DNA of 64,000 nucleotides from Nannobrachium achirus (Eukaryota > Chordata > Actinopteri > Myctophiformes > Myctophidae): positions 18,051,195 through 18,115,194 of the forward strand of contig OY997643.1 in NCBI GenBank assembly GCA_963921795.1, in the 5' to 3' direction. Under the pieces are notes generated by a model, which worked only from the letters and a program-made list of their open reading frames with translations, had not been told where the DNA came from and made no database searches. Positions 32,519 through 63,809 of this stretch are shown in pieces (positions within the stretch are counted from its first letter, which is position 1; the number at the start of each line of letters is the position of its first letter). The position numbers and the translations under genes were made by a program.

Positions 32519-32769
32519 CTATTCAGCTCCCCCCCCCCAGGTTCTAATTTATGCTTCATCGTACAAATGTGTCACTGGACGGAAATAACAGATTTATGAG
32601 TGAACAGCCTGGGGTCTGATTGTAACCCGGGTCAGCTGTGTGTTTATGATCTCTGATGAGTTAACAGATCCAACCTACGGGCCGGGGCCCACTGGATGAG
32701 TGGCACATAATGTTGAGAAAGAATCCATGGTTTAGAAGGCATTTGCGGAAATCTTAGGTCGGGCTAAAT

Positions 32770-32899
32770 CAGTGGTCCTCAACCGTGTTATACAAAATGT
32801 AATGCCTCAACTCTTAGTGCTCGTCAGGGTGGGGGGGGGGTCCCCAGTTAAAATATGATCATTTTGTGGGTTGTTTCCTGAAAAGGTTGAGAACCACTG
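32770..32899 (-). mobile_element. Short hAT-type MITE in the znf831-like 3' UTR
   Basis: The ends CAGTGGTCCTCAACC and GGTTGAGAACCACTG are flanked by GGCTAAAT and CTCTAAAT (6 of 8). It begins 15 bp after the stop codon of the gene, target duplication included. The body is a 130-bp deletion derivative of the 52833 family. Confidence 0.85.
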
Positions 32900-32914
32900 C
32901 TCTAAATAAAATGG

Positions 32915-52714
<19,800 letters not shown>

Positions 52715-52725
<11 letters not shown>

Positions 52726-52759
52726 GGTTACCGGCAGCGCTGCGGTCGTGATCCACCAT
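52715..52759 (-). promoter_or_regulatory. Upstream ORF overlapping the znf831-like start codon
   Basis: An ATG at 52759 (context GAACATGG) opens a 14-codon frame that ends at TAG 52717-52715, overlapping the main ATG at 52725 in another frame. If 52726-52777 is transcribed 5' UTR, it could lower initiation at the main start. Confidence 0.4.
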
Positions 52760-52832
52760 GTTCAGGTCTCCAATTACCTGTTAGGAAAACAGATGTGACA
52801 TTAGACGAGCGCTGGCTAGGAACGCTTTACAG

Positions 52833-53140
52833 CAGTGGTTCTCAACCTTTTCAGGCCGCGACCCCCAAAATAATCATATTTTGAGGAATTACATTTTGTA
52901 TAACACGGTCGGTTATATTGCTTCTAATATTTGACAATTTTTTTGAGGTACTAAAAAGTCTTCAAATTGTCACTTTAGAAATGTGCAGATACTCTCTATA
53001 CACTTCAACTTCATGCTGGTTTGTTTACTATTACGGTAAGTGAGAAAACAATGTTGCACATTACGTTAATCATCTGGGGTCGCCCCAAAATAATTTGGGG
53101 ACCACCCTGGGGGTCCCGACCCACATGTTGAGAACCACTG
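52833..53140 (+). mobile_element. hAT-type MITE, CAGTGGTTCTCAACC family, complete, no hairpin
   Basis: The ends CAGTGGTTCTCAACCTTTTC and ATGTTGAGAACCACTG are flanked by CTTTACAG and CTTTTACAG. The shared hairpin present at this family's 19813 copy is absent. It lies just upstream of the znf831-like start exon. Confidence 0.88.
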
Positions 53141-53399
53141 CTTTTACAGTACAATTTAGAGGTACCTTCACTTTACCTGAGTATTCTGAATACAGGACAG
53201 TTTGTATTCCCACATTGTGATGATGTCCCTGTCTATATTATACAGAATACTGCGAGAGGGCAGTTCATCTCTGGAGTGGTGTGGTAGTGATTACCTGCAG
53301 ACAGCAGCTGATAACTGCTGCTATAAAAAGGGGAAATGATGGGTAATTAGGAAGAAAAGTTTCCCCGGCTGGACATAGTGCGTGGAAGGAACACGTTAT

Positions 53400-53625
53400 T
53401 TTAACCAGATCCTTTCCCCTCCATCAGGCGCCCCGGCTGGCCAAGTGGAGGCAGTATAGAGACCAGGATTACCTGCATGTTTTTTTGTGAGAGTAACTAC
53501 CCTAGGGGACACAGGGAGATGATACGGACGCCCCCAGCGACCCCCAACATCCCCAGCAGAGGGGAATCGAACCCACGACCTTCTACAGTAGCTTGAGGCG
53601 ACAGCGAGACACAAGGCACAGTGTC
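53400..53625 (-). mobile_element. tRNA-derived SINE, divergent
   Basis: The minus strand has TGTCGCCTCAAGCTACTG, TAGAAGGTCGTGG and a perfect B box GGTTCGATTCC, then CCCTCTGCTGGGGATG. Same family as 63100-63330. Confidence 0.7.
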
Positions 53626-53940
53626 TCAGGTAACCACATGCCTCGCGTGGCTTATTGCTTTTCTAAAACGGTTACATGGCAACATGAAGAATCATAGACA
53701 TGTACAATTAAAACTGTTCTATTTCACTAATAATTCACTACAAGGTCTGCAAGAAAGTTCCCAGCTACAAGAAAGTAGTTCCCAGCCTTTTTGCCAACAA
53801 CACAGGTGCAGATAATTGGTGCACTGTGGAAATATATAACGCACCTGGGTTTGATATAAACTGATTCAAGGTGTGGGTTATAGTCTCACATACCACAGCA
53901 ATTAAGGGAAACCAGCCAATCCGAGTCAAGGAATGGAACT

Positions 53941-54190
53941 ATGGGGCTGTTAAGTATGACATCATTTTGTAGGCAGAGGAGAATTTCTGCCCCCAGTTTC
54001 CGTGAATCTTTTTACTATTTCTACTATTTACACATTTTTCTTCTCTTTGTTGTTGAAAGGAAAGTGTTAGAATTATACTTTAGTCGTTATTTTTGTCTCG
54101 GGTCTGTTGAAATAGCGAGGGACAGAAAATGCTCTGGGGGCAGAGTTCTCCTCTGCCTACAAAATGATGTCACGGCTTAAAAGCCCCATA
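53941..54190. mobile_element. MITE with ATGGGGCTGTTAAG termini
   Basis: Arms of about 55 nt (ATGGGGCT...ATGACATCATTTTGTAGG...CTGCCCCCAG and the complement) with TA at both edges. The middle is AT-rich and has no ORF. Confidence 0.85.
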
Positions 54191-54267
54191 GCCAGAAACA
54201 TTGTACTGTGTGGAACAGAGATAGATGTTACTCTGTGAACATTTGTGATGAGACGGGGCAGACATAC

Positions 54268-54273
54268 AGACAT

Positions 54274-54309
<36 letters not shown>

Positions 54310-54416
54310 ACAGGCAGGCAGGCAGGCAGGCAGGCAGACAGGCAGACATACAGGCAGGCAGGCAGGCAGGCAGGCAGACAGGCAGACAGACAGACAGGCA
54401 GACATACAGACAGGCA
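54268..54416. repeat. (CAGG)n(CAGA)n microsatellite
   Basis: About 37 tetranucleotide units of CAGG, CAGA and CATA in irregular order. Confidence 0.95.
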
Positions 54417-54581
54417 GTGGGAGGAGAGGTTTGAATCTCATATCAGTCATTCTTTAATCTGTTCCACTGAAATGCATCTGCTGACAGCAGCAGTTTGGTT
54501 CCATTAACCAGCCTGTGCCCTCATTACATGACTTGTGCCACCTTTGCGGAGCACGTTCATTGATCTTGTGTTACTTTTCAT

Positions 54582-54587
<6 letters not shown>

Positions 54588-54655
<68 letters not shown>

Positions 54656-54715
54656 GTGCGTGCGTGCGTGCGTGCGTGCGCGCGTGCGTGCGTGTGTGTG
54701 TGCGTGTGTGTGCGT
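54588..54715. repeat. (GT)n(GTGC)n compound microsatellite
   Basis: About 32 GT units followed by GTGC-rich sequence. Confidence 0.95.
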
Positions 54716-55055
54716 CTTCTCCCCTCATAAAGACACTTCATATACGGTTCAGTTCCTGCTATTATGACATGCAAATTTCAATTCCTGTTGCCATGAGTCA
54801 CGCGTGTGCTGTGTTCTTTGCATAAATGTCTCTATCACCCACAGACTGGCTGTTTGATATGTGTGAAGCAGGCTTACACCCACGTTCGCCACACACTCGC
54901 TTTTTTCTTTCTTTTCATGGCACCGTTGACTGCCCAAAGTTGTTTTCCTCCAGCGCTCTGAAGGACTGGGTTTTTATTTTGTGATGACAAGCCTTCAGAA
55001 AACATTGGAAACTAGATCTGTGTTAAGATTGACTGACTGAACGACTGACTTAGAG

Positions 55056-55485
55056 CAGGGGTCTTCAACGTTTTCAGGCCAAGGACCCCTTAGTCGAGAG
55101 AGAGATGAAGCAGGGACCCCCACAACCCAAAGATACCATCGTCGTTTGACGGCACAATCATCAGAGTATTTTGGATTCATGTCAATGTGTGTTTTCAGAT
55201 ATTTAACCACTTGAACCGTCAATACTTAATAAACTTGACCTTTCACTCTGTACTTAGTCTGCTCTTTTTCTCCTCTACACCAAACCTCTTTGCCGAAAAT
55301 AGCCGATATACAAGCTCACAACGCATCGTGCTGCGAGGCGTTGTGAGCTTGTATCTGCTATTTTTGGCTAAAGTTCTCAGAATATGGATGCTAGAGTTCA
55401 AATGGTTAATATAAAAAAAAGCTTCTATCACACAAAGATTTGGAGGACCCCCTAGGGGTCCCGGACCCCCTGTTGAAGACCCTTG
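55056..55485 (+). mobile_element. hAT-type MITE, CAGGGGTCTTCAACG family, complete
   Basis: The ends CAGGGGTCTTCAACG and GTTGAAGACCCTTG are flanked by ACTTAGAG and GCTTAGAG (7 of 8). The shared hairpin is at 55298-55366, with GATCTG shortened on the right arm. Confidence 0.9.
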
Positions 55486-55831
55486 GCTTAGAGAAATACA
55501 ACGATGTTTAGTGCCAAACAGTGTGTGGCACAGATAACTCTAAACTGAATGTGACTGTAACATGCTAATCCTTTCCTATTAACAGAGGCATTATAAGTGA
55601 TGCGGTAGACTATGTCTGAATGTGGGATTGTATAAAACTGAAATAATGACATGCAGTTTTACTTGCCATAGTGTAGGCACAAAATCAAACTACAGTACAG
55701 CCATGGCACAAGTTCATAAAAAGGGCACAGCGAGAAACGGTAGCACAAAACACACAACAGGATAACGTGGCCTGACTGACTGTGTTTCTAATTTGTAATT
55801 TGAGCAAAACTGCACTTTATCAGTGACATGT

Positions 55832-56230
55832 CAGGGGTCTTCAACAGGGGGTCCGGGACCCCTAGGGGTCCTCAGAGTTACTACAGGAGGGCCGCCAAAT
55901 CTTTGTGTGATAGGATCTTTGTGTGATATAGGATCACCCTATTCTGAGTGGAACATTAGTCAAAAATAGCAGATCTACAAGCTTGCGCGAGGCGTTGTAA
56001 TCTGCTATTTTTGGCAAAGAGGTTTGTAGAGGGAAAAGAAGAGCAGACTAAGTATTTGACGGTTCAAGTGGTTAAATGTTGTCATGCTGTCAAACAAGTC
56101 TAAGCTGTCTAAGAAATCTATGAACATTTTGAATCTGCAACACAATTGTATACAACATGTAGTGGGGGTCCCTGCTTCATCTCTCTCAGCTAAGGGGTCC
56201 TTCTTGGCCTGAAAACGTTGAAGACCCCTG
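55832..56230 (-). mobile_element. hAT-type MITE, same family, reverse orientation
   Basis: The ends CAGGGGTCTTCAACAGGG and AACGTTGAAGACCCCTG. The hairpin at 55962-56014 has lost most of its right arm (CGAGGCGTTGTAATCTGC). Flanks TGACATGT and GTCTATGT are only partly alike. Confidence 0.85.
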
Positions 56231-56289
56231 GTCTATGTGAAAACAAGCGATGGAGTGTCACTCACCTCTCTGACATGCAGCTCTGGTGG

Positions 56290-56625
56290 GGATGCGGCCC
56301 AGAGGGTCTCCCATGGGGGTCCCAGTCCTCAGTGCATTTTTAACCCTGGGGGTCCCAGTCCTCACTGGCGGTCCCAGTCCTCAGTGCATTTTTAACCCTG
56401 GGGGTCCCAGTCCTCACTGGCGGTCCCAGTCCTCAGTGCATTTTTAACCCTGGGGGTCTCAGTCCTCACTGGCGGTCTCAGTCCTCAGTGTATCTTTAAC
56501 CCTGGGGGTCCCAGTCAGTCCTCAGTGCATCTTTAACCCTGTGGTCCCAGTCCTCAGTGTATCTTTAACCCTGGGGTTCCTCAGTCCTCAGTGCATCTTT
56601 AACCCTGCGGGTCCCATGCAGGCCT
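56290..56625. repeat. Minisatellite, GGGGGTCCCAGTCCTCA unit
   Basis: Six or seven units of about 53 bp, each GGTCCCAGTCCTCA(C/G) and CAGTGCATTTTTAACCCTGG, with shortened variants to the right. Confidence 0.9.
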
Positions 56626-56756
56626 GGGTTAGGCTAACCCAGCATATCTGGTTTCCTCACAACAGTTCTGTGACAGGAACTGAGTTTCTGCTCACAAGGA
56701 AGCGGAACAAATGCAAATGTGTGGGTGCGTGGGTTTGTGTGTGTGCGTGTGTGTGC

Positions 56757-56812
<56 letters not shown>

Positions 56813-56932
56813 CACTACATACAGTACAAGGACATTGCTGTTAAGTATGGGTGTGATGACAAGAGGAGAGTGGATGGATGAATGGATGGAGGGGAGGGGA
56901 GGGGAGGGGAGGGGAGGGGGGAGAGGGTTGGA
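56757..56932. repeat. (GA)n tract and (GGGGA)n tract
   Basis: About 26 GA units to 56811, then (GGGGA)n at 56889-56920 after a unique spacer. Confidence 0.9.
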
Positions 56933-57199
56933 AGGGAGGACTGTTAAACAAAGACTTCCGGAACGAAACTTGAAGAAGAGAAAAAAATCAACAGATGTGA
57001 ATAAGAAGAAGAGGCGAAGCGCTCTTCAACAGAAGGATTTGAAACGCACATGATCCAACTCAGTATGCAGTAACAAACGCACAGTAACAATCCACAGTGC
57101 TAATGTATGGGTCCATTTGGTTACATGTTTGGTATGCTCCCAGAGTTAAAATAACACTGAAGATTTGACTGTGCTAAAAAGCCAGCTTACCTTAGGTGC

Positions 57200-57340
57200 A
57201 CGTTAACCCTTGGCTTCTGATTGGCTGATGGCTCCCATGGCTGCCTTGGCTTCTGATTGGCTGGAGGCTCCTGGCTACCTTGGCTTCTGATTGGCTGGAT
57301 GGCGCCTGGCTGCCTTGGCTTCTCATTGGCTGATGGCTTG
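57200..57340. repeat. GGCTTCTGATTGGCTG tandem units
   Basis: Four units of about 40 bp, CTTGGCTTCTGATTGGCTG(G/A)..., diverging at the ends. Confidence 0.85.
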
Positions 57341-57421
57341 GGAGGTTTGAATCAGGACCTGACTCTCTTCCTCCGCACAGTGTGTGTTCTTGTTCTGGTG
57401 TTCTCTGCGATCGCTCACCTA

Positions 57422-57533
57422 CACAGCTTCCTCCGCCCACACACACACCCACACACACACTCTCGCTCTCTCTTCTCTCTTCTCTCGCTCTCTCACACAC
57501 ACACACGCACGCACGCACGCACGCACGCACACG

Positions 57534-57585
<52 letters not shown>

Positions 57586-57696
57586 TGGAAGCCAAGCTCT
57601 AACTGGATGATAGGCTGTTATACTGTAGGCTGTTTCCTGCACACTTGCTGCACAGAGTCTCATTCAGGCAGGAGACAGAGAGAGATGACGACTTGG

Positions 57697-57737
<41 letters not shown>

Positions 57738-57820
57738 CGTGCGTGCGTGTGTGTGTGTGTGTGAGGGGTGACTGTAGCCTACTTTTCCAACCACTATATG
57801 TCAGCCTGTCAGCTGTGATG

Positions 57821-57910
<90 letters not shown>
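57422..57910. repeat. Microsatellite cluster: (CA)n, (CT)n, (GT)n, (TGTC)n, (TATC)n
   Basis: (CA)n at 57432-57458 and 57535-57580, (CT)-rich at 57460-57494, (GT)n at 57697-57762, (TGTC)n at 57822-57896 and (TATC)n to 57910. Open frames here are repeat artefacts. Confidence 0.95.
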
Positions 57911-58187
57911 GAATTTCCCATACCTTGGCTTTCACTTTTAAGAGCATGTCATTTTGGACTAGAATAGAACAGATAGTGATTCATGGCAGAGCTCACAATG
58001 TGAAACACTCAGTTAGTTTAAGTGAATCACTGTCCAGTCTTTACAGTTTTTTTCGATTGCTAAAACACATTTTTCAAAACTGTACGTTCTTTTCAAAACT
58101 GCACACACAAAACTCCAAACATTACACACAGATTGCTAAACCCTGGCATCCCTTTGCAAAACAACTCTTTGCCATCAAATCTCTTAA

Positions 58188-58814
58188 CCCTTAAGTTCTG
58201 TTCAGATTCACTACACCTTCGTTCTGTTCGGGTCATTTTGACCCGGTGGATATTTGGTTTTAAAAAAAACAACCCTAATATAAATTTTAACTTAACAAAT
58301 CATCATGATACATTGACTTTGACTCAATACCAAACAAATCATATGATATATTTGGTAAATGTTTGCATTTCTGCTTTGCTATATCACATTAAACACTGAA
58401 AGAGCTAGGCGTTTTTACTGATTTAGCTGAAATCCATGTAAAAAAAACTACTTCATTTAATACTGGGCAATATTGCTCATGCTTATAGGAAGGGGGGGGG
58501 GGGGGGGGGGGGGGGTTCGGAATGGGGCTTCGGAAGGGGGGTGATAGAAGTGGGGGTGACTGTGTGTCTGTGTTTTGGCATAATACTGTGTATTTCTGTG
58601 CTTCCGGGTCAAAATGACCCGAACAGCACTTAAGGTTCAAAAAATATGAGGGGGGTGTAGCATGGGTGTAGTGCAAAAATATTTTTTTTACATGTTCATC
58701 TCAGAAGAATCTTTAAGGCCAGTGAGTTTCAGGTGGAAACATTTTTAATTTCTACCTTTTTTTTCCAAATGAAAATGTAAAACGGGTCAAAATGACCCGA
58801 ACAGCACTTAAGGG
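58188..58814. mobile_element. piggyBac-like MITE with CCCTTAAG termini and TTAA duplication
   Basis: The left end CCCTTAAGTTCTGTTC and right end GAACAGCACTTAAGGG, each followed outward by TTAA (58184-58187 and 58815-58818). GGGTCATTTTGACCC repeats lie just inside. A poly-G run is at 58493-58514. The paralogous site in copy 2 (about 60020-60035) lacks it. Confidence 0.85.
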
Positions 58815-59124
58815 TTAACATGTTCACAAAATGGAACTCGTGTTTTCATTTGGTAAACACAGCCATATTTTCACATGACACACACATTCATTCATTGAAT
58901 AAACACAACTAAGCTTTTGGCTGAACACTACCAAGCATGTACAGAACACTGAAGAGCAAAATTGAAAACACAATTATCGAAATGGAACACACTGAATGAA
59001 TGACAATTACTCTGGTAAATGAACCTAATTCCCTTTTTGTAAAATGAACCAGTACATGCCCACTGTAGTAGACAAACATAAAACAGCACACAAATATGCA
59101 GACAAAACATTTTATTGACTGTAG

Positions 59125-59552
59125 GTCTAAACGTTTACCCCCAAACTTTTTGTCTCAGGGCACCCCATGAACATTTTTTTTTTAAATCCGAAGCACCCCT
59201 ACATTATAATTTTCACTCCCAGCACCTTATATTTATAGCATATCGTCGTTGTCGGGGGGAAACCTTATATGTTTAAAACCGTTCGTTTTGTATTTATCAT
59301 CTATAAAATGTGCTAAACTAGTGAAAACAGCAGATCTACAAGCACACAACGCCTCGCATCACAAGTTGAGATATAGCCATTTTGGTTAGAACTGACTTGT
59401 ACTGTATAACGTTGTACTTCAAGTTTAAAATGATACTAAATATTTTTTCAAGTGTCCAAATAAATTCCAAATATTATCAAATTATCTCGTGGCACCCCTG
59501 GACTGCCCTCATGGCACCCCAGGGTGCCCCGTCACCCACTTTGAAAACCCCT
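59125..59552. mobile_element. hAT-like MITE block with an inserted TCGTCGTTGTC fragment and hairpin half
   Basis: CCCCCAAACTTTTTGTCTC then AGGGCACCCC at the left and CACCCACTTTGAAAACCCCTG at the right are inverted. Inside, 59240-59290 is TCGTCGTTGTCGGGGGG then AAACC, and 59318-59358 is the left hairpin half AGTGAAAACAGCAGATC...CCTCGC with no right arm. Confidence 0.55.
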
Positions 59553-59935
59553 GGCCTAGAGTGCCGCATGAAGCCCTGACAGGCCTCAAAGCCCACATCT
59601 CCACAAGCCTCCTCCATTGCCTGAAGCAGTGGGACCTGGCTCTGAATTGCTCGCCAGACCCGAAAGTTTAGAGATTTGAATATTTGTGTGTTGTGGATTG
59701 ATGCTTTGAGATTTTATGTGAGAAGTGTGTGCAAACCTGAAAATTGTGTGTTGTGTTTTGACAACAAGGTGATGTGAAATTGACATCAGAGTGTAAAGAA
59801 GGAAAGTCAGAGTCTAATATGATAAGGAAATCTAAAATAATAACAAATTGAGTCAAGTGATTGGGGACAGAAGTAAAGGTTGTGAAAATTGTGCCTAATT
59901 TTAGCTTTTTGTGTTTTAGCAATCGAAAAAAAATG

Positions 59936-60870
59936 TAAGTGGGGCGCATACACAAACTCACACACAAATTGCTAAACCCTGGTATCCCTTTGCAAAACAA
60001 CAACAAAACAACTGCCATCAAATCAAATCAAATGTTCACAAAATGGAACTTGTGTTTTCATTTGGTAAACACAGACATTTTCACATGACACACACATACC
60101 ATTCATTGAATAAACACAACTAAGTTTTTGGCTGAACGTGAACACTACCAAGCATGTACAGAACACTGAAGAGCAAAATTGAAAACACAATTATAGAAAT
60201 GGAACACACTGAATGAATGACAATGGCTCTGGAGAATGAGCTATTTCTCCTTTTGTAAAATGACTGTAGGCCTACTTTTTTCAAACATAAAACAGCACTC
60301 AAATGTGCATCCAAAAAAAGATGTATTTGGGTATATGATTTACAGTAGATTTAGGCATCATGCCCCCGGTCAGAGATGGGCACAAAATACAAAAAAGTAA
60401 AAAATAAAAATAAAAAAACAGTGACCAGTGTACTGTCACCAAGATACTATCCTGGTCCTGGTATTTGTATCTTTGTATTTCAAATACTTTTTTGTATTTT
60501 GTGCCCATCTCTGCCTCTGGTTCCCGTTTCCATGTTCAGTTGTGCGACAACTGAACATTGTGTGTAGTGTTTAGACAACAGGGTGAATTGACATCAGACC
60601 TGAAAGTGTAGAGATTTGAATAGTTGTGTGTTGTAGGTTGATACCGTGAGATTTTATGTGAGAAGTGTGTGCAAACCTGAAAATTGTGTGTTGTGTTTTG
60701 ACAACAAGTTGATGTGAAATTGACATCAGAGTGTAAAGAAGGAAAGTCAGAGTCTAATATGATAAGGAAATCTAAGTAACAAATTGAGTCAAGCGATTGG
60801 GGACAGAAGTAAAGGTTGTGAAAATTGTGCCTAATTTTTGCTTTTTGTGTTTTAGCAATCGAAACAAACT
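59936..60870. mobile_element. Tc1-like MITE, copy 2
   Basis: It repeats GCTAAACCCTGGTATCCC..., GTTCACAAAATGGAACTTG... and, at the right, TGTGTTTTAGCAATCG. It contains the hAT-type MITE 60371-60513. Confidence 0.7.
60371..60513. mobile_element. Short hAT-type MITE, CAGAGATGGGCACAAAATAC
   Basis: The 143-bp element has inverted ends CAGAGATGGGCACAAAATAC and GTATTTTGTGCCCATCTCTG, flanked by CCCCCGGT and CCTCTGGT (6 of 8). Confidence 0.85.
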
Positions 60871-61059
60871 GTAACTGGAAGCCAGTGAAGAGTAGTCAGG
60901 ACGGGGGTGATGTGGTCACGCTTCCTGCTGTTAGTCATTACATTCATGAATGTTCAGAGTGTAAGAACTACTAACGTGGTTAGGTTATTATTAGCCTGTA
61001 CATCCTTCACACAGACCTCTATGTCCACGTATTGGTAAGACTGTGTTCATTGAAACACT

Positions 61060-61142
61060 AATAGCTCCATAGCTGAATGGAGAGGCCTTTGTTTGGGGAA
61101 GGTTGCTGGTTCGCCCCCGGTCCCTGAGAAAGACACTGATCC
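61060..61142 (+). mobile_element. Possible SINE fragment
   Basis: An A-box-like TAGCTGAATGG and a B-box-like GGTTCGCCCCC are correctly ordered, followed by CCCTGAGAAAGACACTG. Short and diverged. Confidence 0.4.
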
Positions 61143-61150
61143 CCCTATAT

Positions 61151-61620
61151 CAGGGGTCTTCAACGTTTTCGGGCCAAGGACCCCTTAGCTGAGAGAGACA
61201 TGAAGCAGGGACCCCCTCTACATATTGTATAAATGTGTGATGCAGATTTTCATCGATTTCATATAGATAGATTCACTTGTTTGAGATCACTGTCATCAGT
61301 CTTTGATTTGTGTCGATGTGTTTTTCTTTCAGACATTTAACCACTTAAATTGTCGATACTTTAATACTAAACTTGACCTTTCACTCTGTACTTGGTCGGC
61401 TCTTTTTTATCTCTACACCAAACCTATTTGCCAAAAATAGCCGATCTACAAGCTCTCAACGCCTCGCAAACGCGAGGTGTTGAGAGCTTGTAGATCAGCT
61501 ATTTTTGACTAAAGTTCTCCTCAGAATTGGGATGCGAGGGTTCACGTTGTTAAATTAATTTTAAAAGATCACACAAAGATTTGGCGGTAGGGGTCCCGGA
61601 CCCCCTGTTGAAGACCCCTG
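61151..61620 (+). mobile_element. hAT-type MITE, CAGGGGTCTTCAACG family, complete
   Basis: The ends CAGGGGTCTTCAACG and GTTGAAGACCCCTG are flanked by CCCTATAT and CCCTAAAT (7 of 8). The shared hairpin at 61434-61507 has full arms (AGCCGATCTACAAGCTCTC ... GAGAGCTTGTAGATCAGCT). TCTC replaces TCAC on one arm and GAGA mirrors it on the other, a compensatory pair. Confidence 0.92.
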
Positions 61621-61727
61621 CCCTAAATAGTTAGGATGTTAAATGTATTGATTTCACCTACTGCTCCTGATACTGTAGTTTAGGATGGGTATAGGCCCTA
61701 AATGTATGAATACCACCCACTGTTTTG

Positions 61728-61890
61728 ATTGATTGATTGAAGACTTTAGAAGGTTGCATAGGAAAAAGTACAGTTTCACAACAGTACAGTTCACTGGTAC
61801 AAGGTCAACTAAAAGGAGATCCTAGTAAGCTTTTCAGCGTATTTACATAGGAAACCTTTATGTAGATCTCATATAACATTGAATGACAGA
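61728..61890 (-). mobile_element. LINE 3' tail
   Basis: TTGATTGATTGAAGACTTTAG then AAGGTTGCATAGGAAAAAGTAC matches the tail at 13850-14000. Confidence 0.65.
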
Positions 61891-62128
61891 CTAACTATTC
61901 CGAATCAGAATGGGTAAATGGATGAATATCACACACTGCTGCTCCTATAGATGGGTAAATGCAGAGGACAAATATCACGTTTGTGCAAAATATACTGTGA
62001 CAAACAAATACTCCACAGCAGTGGGGACTAAATGAATTATAATGAACGCAGCTGATCATGCAACTCCAGGTGGAATGTAGAGGATACAGCTTGTGCCAGG
62101 CAGGGAGTCAGTGTTCTGTCATTATGCA

Positions 62129-62590
62129 CAGGGGCGTCACAAGGGGTAGGAAAGTGGGACTGAGTTACTAGGGCCCAAGGTGGAGGGGCCTAGCAACTTT
62201 AGCTATTGAAAAATAGCAGACATACAAGCTCACAGCGCGGCACCGAGTGCCGCGCTGCGAGCTTGTAGATCTGCTATTTTTGAAAAGTTGTGAAAATGTG
62301 TGAAAATCTTTGGATATAATGTAAACTAAAATTTTGCTTCTGGAGGTCCCTGGAACTAAATATTTTGAGATCGGGGTCTGTGGCCAAATATATATCATCT
62401 TGGGGGTCCTTGACATAGGTTTCTTGCACACATTTTCACGATTTTTAAAAAATAGCAGATATGCAAGCTCGCAGCGCGGCACTCGGTGCCGCGCTGTGAG
62501 CTTGTATATCTGCTATTTTTCAATAGTTAAAGCACAGGGCCCACAGTGAATCCTTGTACCCGGGGCCCAGAATTTGGTGCGACACCCCCG
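62129..62590. mobile_element. hAT-type MITE, CAGGGGCGTCAC family, two shared hairpins, complete
   Basis: The ends CAGGGGCGTCACAAGG and GGTGCGACACCCCCG are flanked by exact 8-bp ATTATGCA (62121-62128 and 62591-62598). Hairpins at 62207-62284 and 62448-62523 each have GCGCGGCACCGAGTGCCGCGC-like tops. The outer flank of one is the complement of the outer flank of the other. Confidence 0.93.
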
Positions 62591-63099
62591 ATTATGCACA
62601 TAATGACTAATCAAGTCATCCTGATTTCACAAGTGCTTTCAATAGAAATGTCCTATTTACCACTAATGCGTGCAGTGCTATCAGAGCTGCTGTTTACATG
62701 TATGAGTGCATGAGAGCGCACAGCATCCACCATGCAATTAACTCCTGACATTTACACACTAGAAAAACAAATTGTCACTGCATACAAGGAAACCTTGTAT
62801 GTCCAAATCCCCCTCTTTTCAAAACAAATAAATAACCTTCCGATTGAGCCTTTATTGTTTAATCACACAAGCTGTTGTTACATTAAGACCTGAGGACAAT
62901 TCTTTTTTAACTTCTAAACTTTTATCCCACGATTTTGTAACCATTTTTTCACGTATAGTGCCAATTGCTTTAGCTGTAATCCTGGGCTCTGCTCTCCCTC
63001 TGCCAACCTGGGGAGGGCCCTGCACTGAGCTCATGCTTCCTTCAGTGCATGAGGAGTGAGCAAGCCACTTCCTATCACCTGACATAGCAGAGGGGAAGG

Positions 63100-63332
63100 A
63101 ACACGTTATTCCAACCAGGCTAGGGGCAGGCATATATAAACATGCAGTAATGGGTAGAACATGTAAACTCCACACAGAAAGGCCCTTTCGCCAACCCCAC
63201 CAAGGGTGTAGGTGCTGATGACGCGGAGGAGAGAACACGCCCCCAGCACCCCACGGGGGGAATCGAACCCAGGACCTTCTATAGCTGTGAGGCGACAGCA
63301 CTACCCAGTGCGCCACCGTCTGTGCCCCCAAC
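63100..63332 (-). mobile_element. tRNA-derived SINE
   Basis: The minus strand starts GGCACAGACGGTGGCGCAC then TGGGTAGTGCTGTCGCC, with an A box TGGCGCACTGGG, a perfect B box GGTTCGATTCC, and the body motif TTTCTGTGTGGAGTTTACAT. This is a common teleost SINE. Confidence 0.85.
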
Positions 63333-63390
63333 CCGAGGCTAATTCTGTGTCTTCTAAACAGTTTCCTGAAAAACTTATGTTGCTATATCA

Positions 63391-63560
63391 GTGGTGCTCA
63401 AACCTTTTCATGTCAAGGACCCCCAAAATGATATGTATTTGGCCGCCGACCATCTCAGAATATGTTGGTTCAGCGACCCCCAGAAGCAAAGATTTGTTCA
63501 CTTTAAAAGAATGTATTCAAAGTTTGCCAAAAAATTACACTATTTTTGAATAGCCAAAGA
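63391..63560 (+). mobile_element. hAT-type MITE fragment, CAGTGGTGCTCAAACC family
   Basis: The left end is CAGTGGTGCTCAAACC, then TTTTCATGTCAAGGACCCC. The reverse complement of this body forms the centre of the CAGGGGCGTC elements at 9949, 46495 and 62129. Confidence 0.7.
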
Positions 63561-63809
63561 ATGAAATAATGCTTGTTATCTCTAATCTAAAATGACACAG
63601 ATGCTTTCCTGGTCTTAATGGGTTGAAGACAAATAACCTGGGTTCCCATGGATCCCATGTAGTTATTATTTATTATTATTATTTAGTCCCACAAGATTTT
63701 GTTAATGCTTTTCACTGGTTCAATATTGATAAAACCCCCAAGACACACTTGTGAACCACTTTCACTTGCACCTCTCTTGCACCTCACAAAACCTCTCAAA
63801 AACTGCAGA

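Larger units (their letters stand above)
58040..59935. mobile_element. Tc1-like MITE with TTTCGATTGCTAAAACAC termini, copy 1 (with insertions)
   Basis: TACAGTTTTTTTCGATTGC then TAAAACAC at the left is mirrored by GTGTTTTAGCAATCG at 59915-59929. A piggyBac-like MITE (58188-58814) and a block near 59110-59640 interrupt it. The parts at 58860-59060 and 59640-59930 are duplicated in copy 2. Confidence 0.7.
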
